From NCBI GenBank assembly GCA_003457065.1, contig DMJQ01000186.1, positions 7,802 through 16,948 on the forward strand: DNA of 9,147 nucleotides, in the 5' to 3' direction. Positions 6,875 through 9,147 of this stretch are shown here, in pieces; within the stretch, counting starts at the first letter, position 1, and every line of letters begins with the position of its first letter. The stretch comes from Clostridiales bacterium. GTDB taxonomy: Bacteria > Bacillota > Clostridia > Tissierellales > Sedimentibacteraceae. A program made the position numbers and the translations under genes. The notes below the pieces were generated by a model that had not been told where the DNA came from, did no database searches, and saw only the letters and a program-made list of their open reading frames with translations.

Positions 6875-7690
6875 CTATTTTTGAAATTTATCAATAATTA
6901 CCTGGTATTCTTCCGTATATTCGGGTTTAGGATTATTGTAAAATTCACCTATTAATATTTTATTTTCGCCTTTTTCAGGATTTTTCTCAACAACTTTTAT
7001 ATCTACGCAGTTGTCTTTTAAAAACGAATGCATTTTAACAGCATTTCCTTTTTTGTTCTTTCTGCCGTAGTAAGTAGGGCACAGGCTCAGGCCTTCAATA
7101 AATGAAAAGCCTTTGTTTGCTAATCCCTTTTCAATAAGCTTCTGCATCACCAGTGTGTGATAAGCAGTTCCCCTGCCTACGAATGTGGCTCCTGCTCCCT
7201 GAGCAAGGTTGCATAAGTCAAAAGGTTTATCAATGTTTCCAAACGGAGCGGTAGTCGCAAAATCTCCGTAAGGTGTGGTAGGAGAATACTGTCCTCCTGT
7301 CATACCGTAAATATTATTGTTAAATACGATTGTAGTGATATCGATATTTCTTCTTGCCGCATGAATGAGGTGATTGCCGCCTATGGCAGAGCTGTCGCCG
7401 TCGCCCATTATTACAATTACGTGAAGTTTCGGGTTTGCAAGCTTGATTCCCGTTGCAAATGCAAGCGCACGTCCGTGGGTTGTATGCAGCGTGTTGAAAT
7501 CCAAGTAACCGGGTGCTCTTGACGAACAGCCTATGCCGGAAACAACAACCACTTCATCTTTATTTAATCCAGCTTTATCGATTGCCCGTACCACTGCGTT
7601 CATCAATGTTCCGTGGCCGCATCCCGGGCACCATATGTGAGGTAATTTGTCAACTCTGTAATATTTTTGGGTCATTTCGCTGCAATTCAT
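6875..7690 (-). CDS. 2-oxoacid:ferredoxin oxidoreductase, beta (thiamine diphosphate) subunit
   Basis: The 271-residue beta subunit binds thiamine diphosphate and a 4Fe-4S cluster, the catalytic centre that decarboxylates the 2-oxoacid and sends electrons out. Cysteines Cys21 and Cys24 (in WCPGCGHG), Cys55 (GIGCS) and Cys204 (LSLCPTY) match the four cluster ligands in spacing. The thiamine motif runs from GDGD at 97-100 to the Asn pair near 124-126, followed by IYGMTGGQYSPTTP (127-140). This form, with a separate small beta, is typical of KorB/VorA rather than of pyruvate oxidoreductase fused into one chain. The ATG at 7690 overlaps the alpha stop by one base (TAATG) and uses AGGAGG inside the end of the alpha gene. 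Substrate is uncertain between 2-oxoglutarate and branched-chain keto acids. Confidence 0.94.
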   Translation of the reverse strand: MNCSEMTQKYYRVDKLPHIWCPGCGHGTLMNAVVRAIDKAGLNKDEVVVVSGIGCSSRAPGYLDFNTLHTTHGRALAFATGIKLANPKLHVIVIMGDGDSSAIGGNHLIHAARRNIDITTIVFNNNIYGMTGGQYSPTTPYGDFATTAPFGNIDKPFDLCNLAQGAGATFVGRGTAYHTLVMQKLIEKGLANKGFSFIEGLSLCPTYYGRKNKKGNAVKMHSFLKDNCVDIKVVEKNPEKGENKILIGEFYNNPKPEYTEEYQVIIDKFQK

Positions 7691-8832
7691 TATAAGTTAC
7701 CTCCTGTCACCGCATTTGTAATTTCAACCGGAGAAATTAAATCTCCTTTTATTTTAATTATTTTCTTAACAGGACATTTTTTGCCTGCAACTCTGTCGAC
7801 TTCTATAAAATACTGTCCTAAATTCATTTCGGCAACATATATTTCCTTTGCCTTGTCGGCAACTTCGCTGATTTGTTTTTCAAGGAACGGCCAGATGGTA
7901 ATAGGCCTGAACATACCGACCTTAATGTTTCGTTCACGCATTTCATCTATGGCACTTTTAACGGATCTTGAAACTCCTCCGAATGCCACTATGACAATTT
8001 CCGCGTCATCCATTCTGTATTCTTCGAAAAATGTTATGTCATCAACATTTTTTTCAACTTTATCAACTATCCTCTGAACAAGTTTTCCTGAAATTTCATT
8101 ATTATTTGTTGGAAATCCTGTTTCGTCGTGTGTTAATCCTGTTACATGATATCTGTATCCCTCGCCGAACGGTACAAAAGGAGGTATCATGTCTTCATCA
8201 GCCCTGTATGCTGCATATTCCTCAGGTTTGCATGAGGGCCTTTTTCTATTTATAACTTCAATTTCAGAAGCATCTTTTAATTTTAATTTTTCTCTCATGT
8301 GACCAACGGTTTCATCCATTAAAAGAATAACCGGTGTCCTGTATTTTTCGGCTATGTTGAAAGCCTTTATCGTATATTCATATGTTTCCTGCACTGAATT
8401 GGGAGTGAGTGCTATTGCCGGATGATCTCCGTGAGTTCCCCATCTCGCCTGCATAACATCGCCTTGTGCCGGTGATGTGGGCATGCCGGTGCTTGGGCCT
8501 CCTCTTTGAACGTTGACAACTACACACGGAATTTCCGCGATTGCCGCATATCCCAGATTTTCCTGCATCAGCGAGAATCCCGGACCGCTGGTTGCCGTCA
8601 TGGATTTAAGTCCTGCCAGAGAACCTCCTATGATTGCTGCCATACTTGCAAGCTCGTCCTCCATCTGTATGAACTTACCTCCAACCTGCGGCAGCTTCTG
8701 AGCAGAAATTTCTGCTATTTCCGTAGATGGCGTAATTGGATATCCGGCATAAAATCTCATGCCCGCAGCCAATGCACCTTCAACACAGGCTTCATTGCCT
8801 TGAAACAACTTATATCCGTGATTATTACTCAT
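7690..8832 (-). CDS. 2-oxoacid:ferredoxin oxidoreductase, alpha subunit (KorA/VorB type)
   Basis: The 380-residue alpha subunit supplies the pyrimidine-side thiamine pocket and the transketolase-like C-terminal domain. Key stretches are QGNEACVEGALAAG (11-24), YAGYPITPSTEIAE (28-41) with the YPITP motif that contacts substrate, the acidic EDE at 58-60, ATSGPGFSLMQENLG (80-94) and RGGPSTGMPT (110-119). The transketolase C-terminal domain covers about 270-380. Length fits KorA/VorB. I chose the ATG at 8832, preceded by GGGAGGT with eight-base spacing. An ATG ten codons earlier would lie well inside the ferredoxin gene and has no ribosome site. It overlaps the ferredoxin stop by eight bases (ATGAGTAA), a sign of coupled translation. 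It shares no gamma fusion. Database naming as 2-oxoglutarate or 3-methyl-2-oxobutanoate enzyme would both be plausible. Confidence 0.94.
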   Translation of the reverse strand: MSNNHGYKLFQGNEACVEGALAAGMRFYAGYPITPSTEIAEISAQKLPQVGGKFIQMEDELASMAAIIGGSLAGLKSMTATSGPGFSLMQENLGYAAIAEIPCVVVNVQRGGPSTGMPTSPAQGDVMQARWGTHGDHPAIALTPNSVQETYEYTIKAFNIAEKYRTPVILLMDETVGHMREKLKLKDASEIEVINRKRPSCKPEEYAAYRADEDMIPPFVPFGEGYRYHVTGLTHDETGFPTNNNEISGKLVQRIVDKVEKNVDDITFFEEYRMDDAEIVIVAFGGVSRSVKSAIDEMRERNIKVGMFRPITIWPFLEKQISEVADKAKEIYVAEMNLGQYFIEVDRVAGKKCPVKKIIKIKGDLISPVEITNAVTGGNL

Positions 8833-9031
8833 CTTTCTTACCTCCCGCAATATAAATAGCATTATCGGGACATCTCAGCTCACACTGACCGCAAAATATG
8901 CATTTTTCCGGATAAGCTATTATACATTTTTCGTTTTCTATCTTAAGAACCTGCTTTGGGCAAAAGCCTACACACACGCCGCACCCTTTGCACCAGTCCT
9001 TATTTTGTAGAAGACTTTTATTATCAGCCAT
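8825..9031 (-). CDS. Two-cluster 4Fe-4S ferredoxin-like delta subunit of 2-oxoacid oxidoreductase
   Basis: This 68-residue protein carries two CxxCxxCxxxCP motifs, Cys14/17/20/24 and Cys44/47/50/54, binding two 4Fe-4S clusters. It is the delta (KorD/VorD-type) subunit that relays electrons from the beta-subunit cluster to soluble ferredoxin. There is one extra cysteine, Cys36, outside the motifs. It is the first gene of the delta-alpha-beta-gamma-regulator operon, an order common for anaerobe KOR/VOR enzymes. The ATG at 9031 has AGGAGG nine bases upstream. Because of its place and size it is best read as a subunit and not as a free ferredoxin. Confidence 0.93.
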   Translation of the reverse strand: MADNKSLLQNKDWCKGCGVCVGFCPKQVLKIENEKCIIAYPEKCIFCGQCELRCPDNAIYIAGGKKDE

Positions 9032-9064
9032 TTATAACATCCTCCTATTCCTCTCCTTAAGTCT

Positions 9065-9092
9065 ATAATAGCACATTTATTAAAACTTGCAA
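9065..9092 (-). promoter_or_regulatory. Probable promoter of the oxidoreductase operon
   Basis: On the minus strand TTGCAA (9092-9087), a 16-base spacer and TATTAT (9070-9065) lie about 35 bases before the delta-subunit start. The -10 box is one base off consensus; the -35 is weaker and the spacer one base short, which would suit a regulated promoter. Confidence 0.55.
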
Positions 9093-9125
9093 GAAAAATT
9101 TCAAAATAAAATATAAATGCAAGTT
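9084..9125. repeat. Perfect 8-bp inverted repeat at the oxidoreductase promoter, candidate operator
   Basis: AACTTGCA at 9084-9091 and TGCAAGTT at 9118-9125 are exact inverted copies separated by 26 bases, 34 bases start to start, about three helical turns. The left arm overlaps the -35 box and the right arm lies upstream of it. The left arm also holds most of a smaller palindrome, CTTGCAAG (9086-9093). The symmetry is seen directly; a role as binding site, perhaps for the operon's own SIS-domain regulator, is inference. Confidence 0.4.
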
Positions 9126-9147
9126 ACAATTCATTAAATGCAGATTA

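Overview
The window looks like chromosomal DNA of a low-GC anaerobic Firmicute, most likely class Clostridia. The reasons are AT-rich coding sequence, strong AGGAGG-type ribosome binding sites, an ispH gene fused to ribosomal protein S1 (a known clostridial arrangement) behind cmk and plsC, and a ferredoxin-linked 2-oxoacid oxidoreductase operon. No mobile element, CRISPR array, tRNA or rRNA was found. Most of it is conserved core or catabolic gene content.

Layout, left to right: (1) 1-384, minus strand, the 5' part of an M42-family aminopeptidase that runs off the window. (2) 385-599, a non-coding gap with short repeats and hairpins, including a likely terminator. (3) 600-4144, minus strand, the operon cmk - plsC - ispH/rpsA, read from right to left from a good sigma-A-type promoter at 4184-4212. 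It joins pyrimidine nucleotide salvage, phospholipid acylation, isoprenoid precursor synthesis and translation. (4) 4370-5335, plus strand, a single membrane-protein gene of the LysO (DUF340) amino acid exporter family with its own near-consensus promoter. (5) 5336-5453, a short convergent gap with a perfect 10-bp inverted repeat. (6) 5454-9031, minus strand, a tightly overlapping five-gene operon: ferredoxin-like delta subunit, alpha, beta and gamma subunits of a 2-oxoacid:ferredoxin oxidoreductase (2-oxoglutarate or branched-chain type), and last a MurR/RpiR-family regulator with a SIS domain. Its promoter lies at 9065-9092, overlapped by one arm of an 8-bp inverted repeat that could be an operator.

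How the genes work together: the oxidoreductase decarboxylates a 2-oxoacid to an acyl-CoA and passes electrons to ferredoxin. The co-transcribed SIS-domain regulator probably senses a phosphorylated metabolite and may control its own operon. The neighbouring LysO-type exporter could fit an amino-acid-fermenting life style, but it has a separate promoter and no shown link.

The points most worth a second look are an internal Shine-Dalgarno sequence and ATG exactly at the IspH/S1 junction, the candidate operator at the oxidoreductase promoter, and the repeat-rich gap at 408-599. I saw no clear candidate for a wholly new system.
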